The notes: generated from the sequence alone by a model not told the origin. Counted from the stretch's first letter, positions 17,648-26,149 are shown. The stretch: 57,878 nt of DNA from Beijerinckiaceae bacterium (GCA_031291515.1 JARLIW010000323.1:1-57878), one strand, 5' to 3'. Translations and numbers: made by a program.

Positions 17648-19854
17648 TGTCCGCCTCCGGCTTGCGGCGCGCCGCTCTGTTGGTCGCTCTGCGCGTCAAT
17701 CGCCGCTTGATTGGCGCTGGTGATGTTGGCGAGGATCGCCTCGTGCGTCTTGGACGTGATCTCGTGCTGCATCTGCTCACGCTGCGCCGGCGTAAGGACC
17801 ATCTTGGCGATCGCCTCGACCCTCGCCGACATGCGGTCGGTCTCGGCGCGGAACGCCTCGATGTCGCGGCGCTCGTCCCTGCCCTTCAGCGCCATGTCGC
17901 GGTGAGCGAGCTTTTGCATAAGCTCGACATTGAGGGCTTGGAGGCGCTGCAATTGCTGCTGCGCCTCGGCGAGTTGCGGCGGCGCGCCGTCGTCGAACAG
18001 ATAAGGCTTGGTCGCCTTGATCTCCTTGCGCAGACGCTCGCCCAATTCCTCGGCGCCGGGGAAATCGCCAACTTTCATCAGCAAATCGGATGCGCAGGCC
18101 GCGACCCATTGGCTCTGCTGCATGATCATCGCGAAGGCGCTCCATGCCTCCTGACGCTGCGTCGCATAGCTCGGGCCCGGGTCCGAAACGCACTCGTATT
18201 CGCCGACCGCCGGGTTGAACAGAAGCCTCGTCGCCTCCTCGTCGTCCTTCGATTCCTGGATGACTTGCATCGGATCGGAGAGCGACGGATCGATCTTGAT
18301 CCAGTGCTTCTCGTCGCCGTCGCCCTCGACTTGGAGCATCCGCTCGGTGTCGTAAATCTTCGGGATCAGATCGATGAGCTGCACGCCGATGAAGCGCAGC
18401 ATGTCGCCCTGGTGCTCCGGGAAATGATAGGTGGCGGTGTCGCCCTGCTGCTGGCGTTCCCCGATCGCCTTGCCCGAAGCGGCGGCCTGGGTGTCGTTCT
18501 CGCCCATCTGGGCCTGGAACTGGCCCGAGATCATCATCATCTGACGCTCGGCGTCCTGCATTCCAGCTTGGTAGGCCGGCACGACTTGCGCCGGATCGAT
18601 GCGCTCCGGCTTATCGATGCGCCGATCTTCGCCCGAGGCTTCCTCGTCGATGTCAGTGTACGTCAGGGCCGCATAGCGCTTGAGATTACCGCTTTTCCAT
18701 TGCTCCTGACCTTCGAAGGCGCGCGCCGGGCCGAGCCATTGCGACTTGACCGCCGTGGCGGCCGCCTCAACGCTCACGCTCGCGTTGTAATTGAGCATGT
18801 GCTGAGCATTGATCAGCGGCCGGGTGTGGCCCTTGCGGTCGAGCGTCCCGTCGATGACGATCTCGCGCCCGGGGCAGCGGCAGATCGGGATATATTTGCC
18901 CGCCCACTCACCCTCATCGACGATCGTCGTTCCAGCGATCAGTTTCCATTCGACGTTATCGCGCGAGACTTCGCGCGTCTGGCCGTCGATCACGCCGTTG
19001 TCGATGTCGTCGAGCAACTGATCGAGGATTTCCTGGCCCGATTCCTCGCGGATTTCCGAGGCGAGTTTCAGCGTCTCCTTGCCGTCGTCACCCTTGAAGC
19101 CGATCAGCGTGTCGGGCTGTTCGTTCTTGCGCCAGTATTTGCACAGAACGATTTCCTTGTCGGTGATCCACAGCTCCATCGCCTGCCCGAGCGGCGCGGC
19201 GGCAACGGCCCCTTTCCATTTCTTATGCTTGCGGTTGAACTCCTTGCGGCTCATCCGCTCGAATTCGAAGCCGAACCGCGCGTCGGAGCCGTCAGGCTCT
19301 TTCGCCCACGGGTCGAGATAGACGCCGGTCGGATCGCGCGCCGCCCGGAGATAGATTTCTTGGTTGAACGAGCGACCCGAGACGTAATCGGTCGAAATGA
19401 TGATATAGCCGATGCCGCCGTCGACCTGGTGCTCGGCGACCTTGCGATATTGCGCCGAGGCCTTCGAGATCGACTCGATGCGGTTGACGAGCGACTGGAA
19501 AACCTTGGCTGATTCATAGGTCGCGACGCCCCCGGTCGGCTTGATCTTCACGCCATATCGATTCTTCGACATAGAGTTGATGATCAAATCGTTGTGGACG
19601 CGCGTGACGTTGATCGTCAGACAGGGGAGATCGTCCTCGCCGTTCTCGCCGGCGCGCAACTCCAAGACGTCGGGATCCCATTGCCACAGATTGATCGGGT
19701 CGGCGTTGGCGAACTTGATGTCCTCGCGCGCCTTGTCGTCTTCCTTGCCCTGGAAATCCTTGCAGGACTCGAAGCGCTCATAGGCCTCTTTAACGACGTC
19801 ATCGTCCTCGACGGCGGCCTTGTCGTCGTCCGTCGGGGCGAGCATTGCGACCAT
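17644..19854 (-). CDS. Portal protein (P22 gp1-like)
   Basis: The 736-residue product matches P22 portal in length (725) and style. The N-terminus is acidic and helical (VVKEAYERFESCKDF); DPINLWQWDPDVLELR and LTINVTRVHNDLIINSMSKNR follow, then a long clip/stem region and a Gln/Ala/Met-rich C-terminal helical barrel (from about 620). It forms the twelve-fold DNA channel of the head and recruits terminase. It is coupled to the terminase gene by ATGA. Confidence 0.9.
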   Translation of the reverse strand: MVAMLAPTDDDKAAVEDDDVVKEAYERFESCKDFQGKEDDKAREDIKFANADPINLWQWDPDVLELRAGENGEDDLPCLTINVTRVHNDLIINSMSKNRYGVKIKPTGGVATYESAKVFQSLVNRIESISKASAQYRKVAEHQVDGGIGYIIISTDYVSGRSFNQEIYLRAARDPTGVYLDPWAKEPDGSDARFGFEFERMSRKEFNRKHKKWKGAVAAAPLGQAMELWITDKEIVLCKYWRKNEQPDTLIGFKGDDGKETLKLASEIREESGQEILDQLLDDIDNGVIDGQTREVSRDNVEWKLIAGTTIVDEGEWAGKYIPICRCPGREIVIDGTLDRKGHTRPLINAQHMLNYNASVSVEAAATAVKSQWLGPARAFEGQEQWKSGNLKRYAALTYTDIDEEASGEDRRIDKPERIDPAQVVPAYQAGMQDAERQMMMISGQFQAQMGENDTQAAASGKAIGERQQQGDTATYHFPEHQGDMLRFIGVQLIDLIPKIYDTERMLQVEGDGDEKHWIKIDPSLSDPMQVIQESKDDEEATRLLFNPAVGEYECVSDPGPSYATQRQEAWSAFAMIMQQSQWVAACASDLLMKVGDFPGAEELGERLRKEIKATKPYLFDDGAPPQLAEAQQQLQRLQALNVELMQKLAHRDMALKGRDERRDIEAFRAETDRMSARVEAIAKMVLTPAQREQMQHEITSKTHEAILANITSANQAAIDAQSDQQSGAPQAGGGQ

Positions 19855-21323
19855 CAGCGCGCCATCCAGCCGTTGCTCGAGCGGACATGCGAGCGGAAAT
19901 CAGGAATCTTGCCCGAGCCCGGCGCCTTTTCCTTCGGCTCGCGATGCCCCGCGGCGAAGGTGCGCAGCGCGTCGGCGCCGTGCGACGCCCAATTATGCAG
20001 CGGCCCGTCTGAGAACATTTTGGTCTTCTCGTTCCAGGCGCGTTGATATTGGCGCAGCGCAGCCAGGCCGCGCTCGCACCGCGTTTCGTCGATCCAGGTG
20101 TAATCGAGCATCCGCCGCGTGGCGTTGATGCCGTCGTGCAGATTGTGCTGCGGCACCGTTTTCGGCCTGATCCCGAGGCCTTCGAGCGTTTGCCGGCGCG
20201 ACATGCCCTTGTTGCCGAGCTCGCGAACCTCGATGTCGTGGGGAAGCCAGTGCGTCCCATAGGTCCAGCCGTATTTCGCGGCCTTCTCCTCGAGGATCTT
20301 GGCGTAGGTATCGAGGCCGACGCCCGAGCCTTCGTGATAGTCGATCAGCCGGCGCTCTTTGCCGACGCACTGAATGAACCAGATGCCGGTCGAATCCGAA
20401 ATTCCCAAATCCCATGACGTGTGCACGAGCACGCCGCGATCGATCGGCACGTTGCCGACGCGGCCCTCTTTCTGCATCCGCCGCAGCGCCGCGCCGTAAT
20501 AGGCGCCGATCAATGCGGCCTGGAAACTGCAATGATATTCCTGGTCGAACTGCGCCAGGCCTTCCTCGAGGCCGAGCTCGGATTGCATTTCCCGGAGCTC
20601 TTTATCGAGCGCTTCCTTGGTGAAAATCCCGGTATCGTCGACCGTTAGCGTCTCGGCGAACCACTCATCGTCCGACCGCGCGAAATCGAGCATCTTCTTG
20701 GCGTGGTTTTCGCCGCGCGGGGTGGTGATGAAGATCGCCCAGCCCTTGTTCTCCATCAGGATCGGGCGCAGGAACGCCCACGCGGCGGGATCGGCGAGCG
20801 CCCATTCCGAAAAGATGACCCCGCGCGGCGTCGAGCCGACCAGCGAGTTGTAATTGTCCGAGCCGACGACGCGCCATAGCGAACCACTGGTGAATTCGAT
20901 CGCCATGTCCTGCGTGCGCGTGCGCTTGCGCGTGAAGGCGGGGAACGCCTGGTCGATACGGCGAATTCCAGTGTGCGGGTTCACCGCGTCCCAGATCGCC
21001 TTTCGCCCCTGCGCCGCTTCGGGCAGCATGTGCCAATATTCGCCGACGTGGCGGAAAGCCTCCTCAGCTGTCCAATTCAGCGCGACGTCATCCTTGCCGG
21101 AGCGGCGATGCCAGACCGCAATCGCCCGCGTGCCGCCCTTCTCGAGATAGCGCCAGAGCTTTTGCTGGTAGGATCGCGGCGACCATCGGCGCCCTTCCCG
21201 GAGCCTGGTCAGCGTCCGCTGCGTCGCCAGCTCGCCAGCGATCATCTGGCAGACTTGCGCCTTGTCGAGCGGGTTCATCGCCGCGACCTGGGCGAGCGCT
21301 TCCTCCGGCGTTAGTTGCAACAT
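19854..21323 (-). CDS. Terminase large subunit
   Basis: The 489-residue product carries all the expected motor parts: an adenine-binding YQQKLWRYL (52-60), Walker A WHRRSGKD (71-78), Walker B VIFSEWAL (169-176), a coupling motif ITTPRGENHAKK (199-210), and a RNase-H-like nuclease start SWDLGISDST (303-312) with Asp305. It pumps DNA into the prohead and cuts it. The length fits P22-like enzymes (499 in P22). The small subunit is not next to it but about 4 kb upstream. Confidence 0.95.
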   Translation of the reverse strand: MLQLTPEEALAQVAAMNPLDKAQVCQMIAGELATQRTLTRLREGRRWSPRSYQQKLWRYLEKGGTRAIAVWHRRSGKDDVALNWTAEEAFRHVGEYWHMLPEAAQGRKAIWDAVNPHTGIRRIDQAFPAFTRKRTRTQDMAIEFTSGSLWRVVGSDNYNSLVGSTPRGVIFSEWALADPAAWAFLRPILMENKGWAIFITTPRGENHAKKMLDFARSDDEWFAETLTVDDTGIFTKEALDKELREMQSELGLEEGLAQFDQEYHCSFQAALIGAYYGAALRRMQKEGRVGNVPIDRGVLVHTSWDLGISDSTGIWFIQCVGKERRLIDYHEGSGVGLDTYAKILEEKAAKYGWTYGTHWLPHDIEVRELGNKGMSRRQTLEGLGIRPKTVPQHNLHDGINATRRMLDYTWIDETRCERGLAALRQYQRAWNEKTKMFSDGPLHNWASHGADALRTFAAGHREPKEKAPGSGKIPDFRSHVRSSNGWMAR

Positions 21324-21353
21324 GGAACGTTCCGACGCTTCGGGATCAACGCC

Positions 21354-21851
21354 TCACATGACCTCGGCCGACAACGCGCAAGTCGTCGTCGCGGCGGTGA
21401 GCGTGAATGGGCCGGTGCTCGAGCATTCGATCACGACGCCGGTTTGCAATTGCGGGAACGGGCCGGGATTCCACGTCACGTTGATCGAGGCATGGGCGGC
21501 GACCTGATACCACTTGGCGGCGCACGGGCGCGTCGACCCGGCGTTGACGCAGCCCGTCACGGTCCCGTCGGCCGGCGCTGCGGTGGCGTCGAAGACGAAA
21601 ACCCAGATGGACGACGCGGACGTGTTGGCGACGGAGAAATCGACCAGCGAAACGGGCCCGGTCGCCTTGAAGACGTGGCTCGCCTCGGCCGCGGAACTGG
21701 CCTGCGGCTGGATCAGGCAGCCCTCGGTGTTGCCGCCGAGCGGATTGATCCCGAGCGCGCAGGAATTGACCGGCTGGCCCGCGCTCGCCGGCGCGGCGAG
21801 CATGAAACAGGCGAGGAGCGCCGCGGCTGCGGCGAGGATCGTCTTGCGCAT
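21354..21851 (-). CDS. Exported Cys-rich protein
   Basis: The 165-residue product has a signal peptide (MRKTILAAAAALLACFMLAAPASA, cleavage near 24) and a beta-rich mature part with six cysteines, some probably disulfide-bonded (VNSCALGINPLG, GCLIQP, GCVNAG, RPCAAKW). There is no lipobox. Its place upstream of terminase is odd for a secreted protein. It could be a surface or virion decoration; no family was recognised. Confidence 0.65.
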   Translation of the reverse strand: MRKTILAAAAALLACFMLAAPASAGQPVNSCALGINPLGGNTEGCLIQPQASSAAEASHVFKATGPVSLVDFSVANTSASSIWVFVFDATAAPADGTVTGCVNAGSTRPCAAKWYQVAAHASINVTWNPGPFPQLQTGVVIECSSTGPFTLTAATTTCALSAEVM

Positions 21852-21865
21852 TAGGGCGCTCCGAT

Positions 21866-22324
21866 TCAGGGGCCGAAAGGATCGACGACGGGGTGAGGCT
21901 GCATCGGCTTCGGCGGCGCGCCGTTCTTGCGCGCTGCGAAAGCGTCGATCGCGTCGGCGAGGCCGCGCAGCGCGGCGGAAAGATCGCCGGGCTCCGCCAT
22001 GATGCTATAGCCGGCGACGCCACCAACGGCGCGCGGAAAAGGCAATTCGCCGTCGCGAGGCTTCCGATCTTCGCCGGGCGACAATCCGGCGTTCGATTGG
22101 ATCAGCACGCCGGCCCGATCACCATCAACGACGCCATCTTTCGGGTCCGTCTTGCCGTCAACGGCGACGTCGAGGCGCGTATGAATGCTGTCGGTTGCAA
22201 GGTCGTAAAACGACAGCACGCGGAAAGACGCGCGAAACTCGTTGCTCTGCCGATGCGGAGGCGGGTAGCAGGCCGGTCCCATGCTCACGCGCGGGAGCGG
22301 CCCGTCTTTCCAGGAATTCGCCAT
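21866..22324 (-). CDS. Hypothetical late protein
   Basis: The 152-residue soluble product (MANSWKDGPLPRVSMGPACYPPP at the start) has a beta-rich middle (FRVLSFYDLATDSIHTRLDV) and a Pro-rich C-terminus. It lies 6 bases downstream of the Acb2-like gene in the same operon. The family was not recognised. Confidence 0.6.
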   Translation of the reverse strand: MANSWKDGPLPRVSMGPACYPPPHRQSNEFRASFRVLSFYDLATDSIHTRLDVAVDGKTDPKDGVVDGDRAGVLIQSNAGLSPGEDRKPRDGELPFPRAVGGVAGYSIMAEPGDLSAALRGLADAIDAFAARKNGAPPKPMQPHPVVDPFGP

Positions 22325-22330
22325 GCGACG

Positions 22331-22558
22331 TCAGGCCGTGATGTGCTTGACGGCCCACATGACCGCTTCCTCGATCTTCGTCTTGGCGACCGAGATTTCG
22401 CGGCTGTTGCCGATGCCGGCGACGAGCTCGTGAAATTCAAGGCCCATGTCCTTGATCTTCGCCATGTTCGCTTTCTCGGCGTCGCTCAGGACGCGATACT
22501 GGTGGCGCATCGTGTTGTTGACCGTGCGCGCGTCGGACGTGCTTTCGATAGATGCCAT
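22331..22558 (-). CDS. acb2: Acb2-like anti-CBASS cyclic-oligonucleotide sponge
   Basis: The 75-residue product has the pattern of the Acb2/Tad1-hairpin family: a short lead, then NTMRHQYRVLSDAEKANM, IKDMG-E-HEL, ISVAKTKIEEAVMWAVK and a terminal HIT. Known Acb2 proteins (about 88-95 residues, e.g. in Pseudomonas phages and as Vs.4 in T4) form hexamers that trap cyclic di- and trinucleotides and so block CBASS defence. This copy is somewhat short. It lies in the late operon between hypothetical and structural genes. Family recognition is by eye; the ligand is not established. Confidence 0.8.
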   Translation of the reverse strand: MASIESTSDARTVNNTMRHQYRVLSDAEKANMAKIKDMGLEFHELVAGIGNSREISVAKTKIEEAVMWAVKHITA

Positions 22559-22654
22559 CTTGGCTCACCTTTCGAGAGAGCGCCGGAATCCGCCGGCGCG
22601 CGGGAATGCGAAGTTGCGCAAAAACGCAACCTGAACAAAACTGCTTAGCCGCGC

Positions 22655-22843
22655 CTATTTTGGCATCGGGACTTTGGCTTCCTTCACCATCGGCGGCTTG
22701 GAGTCGCCGGGGCTCGCCTTGCCGGTGAACGCCGGCTTTTCGCCGCCGATCATGCGCTGCGTGTTGAGCTCCATCGACGTGCCGTTGACGCCCTTGACGA
22801 CGCCGATCTGGTCGCCGCCGCCGTAACCGCTTTTCCTGGACAT
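22655..22843 (-). CDS. Small Lys/Gly-rich protein
   Basis: The 62-residue product (MSRKSGYGGGDQIGVVKGVNG at the start) is basic and ends KVPMPK. A hairpin terminator lies between it and the upstream fibre gene, and a 96-base gap separates it from the Acb2-like gene. No family was recognised; it may be a small head decoration protein. Confidence 0.55.
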   Translation of the reverse strand: MSRKSGYGGGDQIGVVKGVNGTSMELNTQRMIGGEKPAFTGKASPGDSKPPMVKEAKVPMPK

Positions 22844-22865
22844 GGGATTGCTTTCTGTTGGAGGG

Positions 22866-22896
22866 GAAAACGAAACGGGGCGCCGCGAAGCGCCCC
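22866..22896 (-). terminator. Hairpin terminator after the exported fibre gene
   Basis: On the minus strand a 7-bp GC stem (22877-22883 with 22890-22896) is followed by a weakly T-rich stretch (CGTTTCGTTTTCC). It lies just past the fibre gene stop (22909), so it would reduce read-through into the small genes and terminase. Confidence 0.5.
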
Positions 22897-22908
22897 GCTG
22901 GTCTCAGA

Positions 22909-24414
22909 TCACGGCTCGGCCGAGGCCGAGATAATGCCGGTCGCCGACGACGTGCCGAGAGCGAGCAGATGGTTCGCCGTGCCCGCCGCGCCGACCGACG
23001 CGGTGCAGGCCACAAGCGCGCCCGCATTCGAGGGAACGGTCGTCAGCGTGGTCGCCGCCGCAAGAGCCGAGCAAGCGCTGACCGAGGTTTCGGCCACCTG
23101 GGCGAAGGCCTGGAAGCCCGCGGTGTATTTCACCACAGGGGCCAAGCGCATCGGCTCCGGGAACGGAACGTAGCACTGCGCGACGGAGGCCGAAGTGTTC
23201 TCGCAAGTCGCCACGGCCGAGGCGAGCGTCTGGCTTTCGTAGTTGAAATACCAGTAGTAGAGTTCGAGAGCCTGCTCGACGGCCGGGGGACGACGCTCAA
23301 AGGCGGACGGCGAAATGACGCCGGCCGGCATCGAAGCGGTCGCGGTCGACGGCTTGGCCTCAAGTTGGAGGCCTTCGATTTCGATGTAGTCGGTCGCGAC
23401 CGCCGTGGTGGCGGTGGGCGTCCAGCAGACCGAAACCGAGACCGACGTGACCGGCGTGGTGGTGCCGGGAACGTTGACCGGGATCGGCGCATAAACGCCG
23501 TAGCGGGTCCATGTGGTCGAGGCCGGGATCGTGGAGACGCCAGCCGAGCTGACCGAACCGGGCGTGCCAGGCGTCAAGCCCGCAATGGCGCGGGTCATAT
23601 TGGTCGGGCCGGCCGAAGTCAGGCCGACGTCGCCCAAGGCAAACAGCGAACCGTTCAGACCGGCGTAGCCAAGGGTCGCCTGGGTCGCGGCGCCGTCAGC
23701 GGCCGACGTATAGTCGACGTTGACCGTGATATTGCCGTTGGTGGCCGATTGGGTCGAGCCATTCTCTTCCCAGAACGAGAAGACGGCGTTGTTGCCGATC
23801 AGCGGTTGCGAGGCGGCAGCGTCGAGCGTCTGACCGACGCAGGCGATGCCGGCCGCGCCCGAGCTGGTGCGCGCGACGCGCAGGGCCTTGGTGTTGTTAA
23901 GGCCGGGGATGACCGCAGTCGCGGCGGTCGAGTCGATCGTCGTGGTGATGCCGGCGGCCGGGGCGACAACCCACCAGCGATCGGCGGTGATGATCGCCGC
24001 AGTCGGGCTGGTGCTCGCCAGGGCGGCGATGCCCTTGGTGGTCTGCAAGCGCTGCGCGAGATTGGTGGTGAAGTCGCCGCCGATCAAGCGATTGGGCGAA
24101 GCGCCGAGCATCGCCGCAGGAACGGCGACGGTGAGCGGCTGCGCGCCGATCGTGTTCGGAATGTCGGCGGGGATCAGCTCCTCGCCGGTGAGGGCGGTCG
24201 GGCCGGCCGGGACGGTCTGTCCGCAGACAGCGCCCGCGCCGCCGCCGGTGCCGGTGGCGCCGGTCTGGCCGGTCGGGCTGCCGATGTACGAAGCGCAGAA
24301 CGACGTGTCCCCAACGATGGGGAGCGTCGAGAAGATGCCGGCGCCCCAGGCGACGGCTCCGGCAAGCGTGAGGCCGAGCGCCAGCACGCCCGCGGAAGCG
24401 AGCTTACGAGTCAT
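22909..24414 (-). CDS. Exported tail-fibre-like protein
   Basis: The 501-residue product begins with a signal peptide (MTRKLASAGVLALGLTLAGAV, cleavage near 24-26). The middle is beta-rich, resembling a carbohydrate-binding jelly-roll. Near 350-385 it has EIEGLQLEAKPSTA, then AFERRPPAVEQALELYYWY, which strongly resembles the 'QLE-G--ATPFE-R----EL--C-RYY' signature of phage tail fibres. A fibre protein with a Sec signal is unusual, and several more are present in this genome. The gene stands alone, with a terminator after it and a 200-base gap before it. Confidence 0.75.
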   Translation of the reverse strand: MTRKLASAGVLALGLTLAGAVAWGAGIFSTLPIVGDTSFCASYIGSPTGQTGATGTGGGAGAVCGQTVPAGPTALTGEELIPADIPNTIGAQPLTVAVPAAMLGASPNRLIGGDFTTNLAQRLQTTKGIAALASTSPTAAIITADRWWVVAPAAGITTTIDSTAATAVIPGLNNTKALRVARTSSGAAGIACVGQTLDAAASQPLIGNNAVFSFWEENGSTQSATNGNITVNVDYTSAADGAATQATLGYAGLNGSLFALGDVGLTSAGPTNMTRAIAGLTPGTPGSVSSAGVSTIPASTTWTRYGVYAPIPVNVPGTTTPVTSVSVSVCWTPTATTAVATDYIEIEGLQLEAKPSTATASMPAGVISPSAFERRPPAVEQALELYYWYFNYESQTLASAVATCENTSASVAQCYVPFPEPMRLAPVVKYTAGFQAFAQVAETSVSACSALAAATTLTTVPSNAGALVACTASVGAAGTANHLLALGTSSATGIISASAEP

Positions 24415-24544
24415 GATGGTTGTCTCCGAGGATTGCTGGCGCGCCAGCGAGGGTTGACGGGATTAGGCGGCCGTCGCGCCTGGCGCCGGCCAGCGGGCCG
24501 GTTGAATGGCTCGCCCGCGGCTCGGGCGGCCAAATTCCATTTGG

Positions 24545-24580
24545 TTGACTAATCGTGCCAAATTGTGTCAAATCGTGTCA
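24545..24580 (+). promoter_or_regulatory. Triple 10-bp tandem repeat (putative regulator-binding array)
   Basis: Three adjacent decamers, AATCGTGCCA, AATTGTGTCA and AATCGTGTCA, occupy 24551-24560, 24561-24570 and 24571-24580, with only three variable positions. The period is one helical turn, so a protein could bind all three on one face. A TTGACT (24545-24550) directly precedes them and may be a -35 element. The array sits 44 bases upstream of a plus-strand membrane-protein gene. Confidence 0.75.
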
Positions 24581-24623
24581 TGGCTATCAGATACATCCCA
24601 ACCACCAAGAACGAGGCAGACAA

Positions 24624-24920
24624 ATGCCAATCGAAGCCGCGATCTTCTTCATCGTCGGGTCAGCAATCGGCAGTCTCGTCGCCGGATATTTCCTCGGCGC
24701 TAGGCGAACCCCACAAATCGCGCCAGCCAGCTACGAAGACAAAATCCGCCAAGATCAATATCGACACTTCGCCGCCCTCTATGCCCGAGAAGCGGCCAAC
24801 GTCGGGAGCCTCGCCAATGCCGGCGCGTCGCGGGCGTCCGCTGGCCTCGCAGACGGAGGAAACCCTTACGCGCCTTCGGCCTTGGGAGGCCTTTGGACTA
24901 AGCCGCCGGACTTGGTATAG
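24624..24920 (+). CDS. Plus-strand membrane-anchored 'moron' protein
   Basis: The 98-residue product starts at ATG 24624 with AGGCAGAC upstream. Residues 4-25 form one transmembrane helix (EAAIFFIVGSAIGSLVAGYF); the rest is soluble (ASYEDKIRQDQYRHFAALYAREAANV). It lies against the direction of all neighbours, with its own regulatory repeat upstream and a terminator downstream. That is the classic layout of a moron that may be expressed in the lysogen. An exclusion or host-modifying role is a guess. Confidence 0.65.
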   Translation: MPIEAAIFFIVGSAIGSLVAGYFLGARRTPQIAPASYEDKIRQDQYRHFAALYAREAANVGSLANAGASRASAGLADGGNPYAPSALGGLWTKPPDLV

Positions 24921-25079
24921 ACGCGGCAAGCCCTTGAAATAGTGCCGGCTTCTCCGATTTCCTTGTGAGCGTCCCCGCCGCGCCCTGCTGAGCGACGCGG
25001 CGTCTTCCGCCCCTGAAGGATCGGAGCGTGTTTGCGCAGTCCGCCGGCGGACGCTGCGGAGGCGGGGCGGAAGCAATGG

Positions 25080-25105
25080 AATGGCATTGTAATGCCATTG
25101 TTTTT
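25080..25105 (+). terminator. Terminator of the 24.6-kb moron
   Basis: An 8-bp inverted repeat (25080-25087 with 25092-25099, 4-base loop) is followed by G and five Ts (25101-25105). It would stop plus-strand transcription just before the converging minus-strand gene ending at 25108. The 160 bases between the moron stop and this hairpin hold no gene I can support. Confidence 0.65.
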
Positions 25106-25107
25106 CG

Positions 25108-25308
25108 TCAGGCGACCGGAACGCCGGCGTCGAGCTCCGGCGGCTCGGCCTTCTCGCGCTCCTCGGCGTCGAGCATTTCGTCGATCGCCAGGGCGTATTC
25201 CTTGGCGTCGGCGCGGCGCGCGCGAAGCTCTGCGCGCGTCGACGCGCCGCCCCGCTTCATCATCAGATCGTAGATGCGCTCGGCGATCCGGTTGACGCGC
25301 GTGCTCAT
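25108..25308 (-). CDS. Small hypothetical protein after TerS
   Basis: The 66-residue charged helical product (MSTRVNRIAERIYDLMMKRG at the start) overlaps the TerS-like stop by 4 bases (ATGA). The family was not recognised. Coupling suggests a partner of the small terminase subunit. Confidence 0.6.
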   Translation of the reverse strand: MSTRVNRIAERIYDLMMKRGGASTRAELRARRADAKEYALAIDEMLDAEEREKAEPPELDAGVPVA

Positions 25309-25814
25309 TTCGCCTCCGGTGGTTTCGCCCCTGCCTTGGCGAGAAACGCCACAAGCGCCGCAGCGATCTCCGCGTCGGTGGCGTCCTTGACTTCGATCGG
25401 GCCGCCGCCTGGCCCGCTCGCTTCGATCTTCGTCGCCGCGTTCAAGCCTGCAAGCGATGCCCGGCGATTCTGGATCGCCAGCACCCGGTCGATCGAGATC
25501 GCGTCGCCGCCGATCGCCCGCTCGTAGACGCCGACAAGCATTTCGTCGAGCCGTTCAAGCTCCAATTTGCGAACGGACTCAATCGGTTCCTCGACGCTCT
25601 TGGCGAGCTCGGCCGTGATGATCTGGTGAACGCGCGACGAATCCATTTTGGGCGTCTGCGCTTCGCCGATCGCTCTGAGCGAGTAACCTTGTAACCTCAT
25701 TTGGAGAATTTCGGCCGCCCGTTGGGCCCTGACGATCTCGCGTGGCGAGGTCTTGTGAGCCTTCTTGTCCTTCTTGGAGGGGCGGCCTGCTCCGATCTTG
25801 GGGTTGACGGGCAC
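25305..25814 (-). CDS. Terminase small subunit-like protein
   Basis: The 169-residue product has a basic N-terminus (GRPSKKDKKAHKTS), a helix-turn-helix (AAEILQMRLQGYSLRAIGEA, 32-51), then SVEEPIESVRKLELERLDEM, and ISIDRVLAIQNRRASLAGLNA. This layout is common to phage small terminase subunits and relatives that end 'RVL-I--RRA-L-GL--'. It would recognise the packaging site and load TerL. It is unusually far (about 4 kb) from TerL. I am moderately sure, because other phage HTH proteins share this layout. Confidence 0.7.
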   Translation of the reverse strand: MPVNPKIGAGRPSKKDKKAHKTSPREIVRAQRAAEILQMRLQGYSLRAIGEAQTPKMDSSRVHQIITAELAKSVEEPIESVRKLELERLDEMLVGVYERAIGGDAISIDRVLAIQNRRASLAGLNAATKIEASGPGGGPIEVKDATDAEIAAALVAFLAKAGAKPPEAK

Positions 25815-25822
25815 GCGGGGTC

Positions 25823-25993
25823 TCAGCGGCTCTCGTAATTGAAGCCCTGGGCGCGTCCACGGCGACCGCGACGGCCGGACAGCGCGCGGGCGACGGCGCG
25901 TTCGCCTTCACGACGGGCGAGGACGCCGGAGCCGGTCGTCGGGCCGCGGCCGGTGGTGATGTTGCGCGCGGCTCGAAGGGCGTCACGGTTCAT
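25823..25993 (-). CDS. Small Arg/Gly-rich basic protein
   Basis: The 56-residue product (MNRDALRAARNITTGRGPTTG at the start) is very basic, with RREGERAVARALSGRRGRRGR. The start has a good RBS (CAGGAGACC). It is the first gene after the strong 26.03-kb terminator and lies 8 bases upstream of TerS. It could be a DNA- or RNA-binding protein; nothing more can be said. Confidence 0.6.
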   Translation of the reverse strand: MNRDALRAARNITTGRGPTTGSGVLARREGERAVARALSGRRGRRGRAQGFNYESR

Positions 25994-26016
25994 GGCGGGT
26001 CTCCTGGGTTGGACGC

Positions 26017-26042
26017 AAAAAACCCGCCGGTCAGGGCGGGTT
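26017..26042 (-). terminator. Strong Rho-independent terminator closing the left early operon
   Basis: On the minus strand a perfect 8-bp stem (AACCCGCC at 26021-26028 with GGCGGGTT at 26035-26042, 6-base loop) is followed by six Ts (AAAAAA on plus at 26017-26022, partly in the stem). It separates the early/middle genes from TerS and the structural genes, so late transcription must begin here or depend on antitermination. Confidence 0.85.
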
Positions 26043-26149
26043 GGGAGGGCGAGGCGCGATCTATGATCCTGATCGGTCTAAACCGGCTGGGGGCCTTGCG
26101 AGCCTTACCAGACGCCTCTGGGTTATTCCTCTAAGTGAAGGGCGCGGGC

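Noticed and set aside
17632-19512. Long plus-strand open frame (626 codons) opposite the portal gene
   Set aside because: It is the GC-driven shadow of the portal frame: Arg/Leu/Asp-rich text without domains, no RBS, wholly antisense to a clear P22-type portal.
22858-24552. Plus-strand open frame of 564 codons opposite the exported fibre gene
   Set aside because: Composition is Arg/Gly/Ala-rich low complexity, as expected from the antisense of a Thr/Ala/Pro-rich gene.
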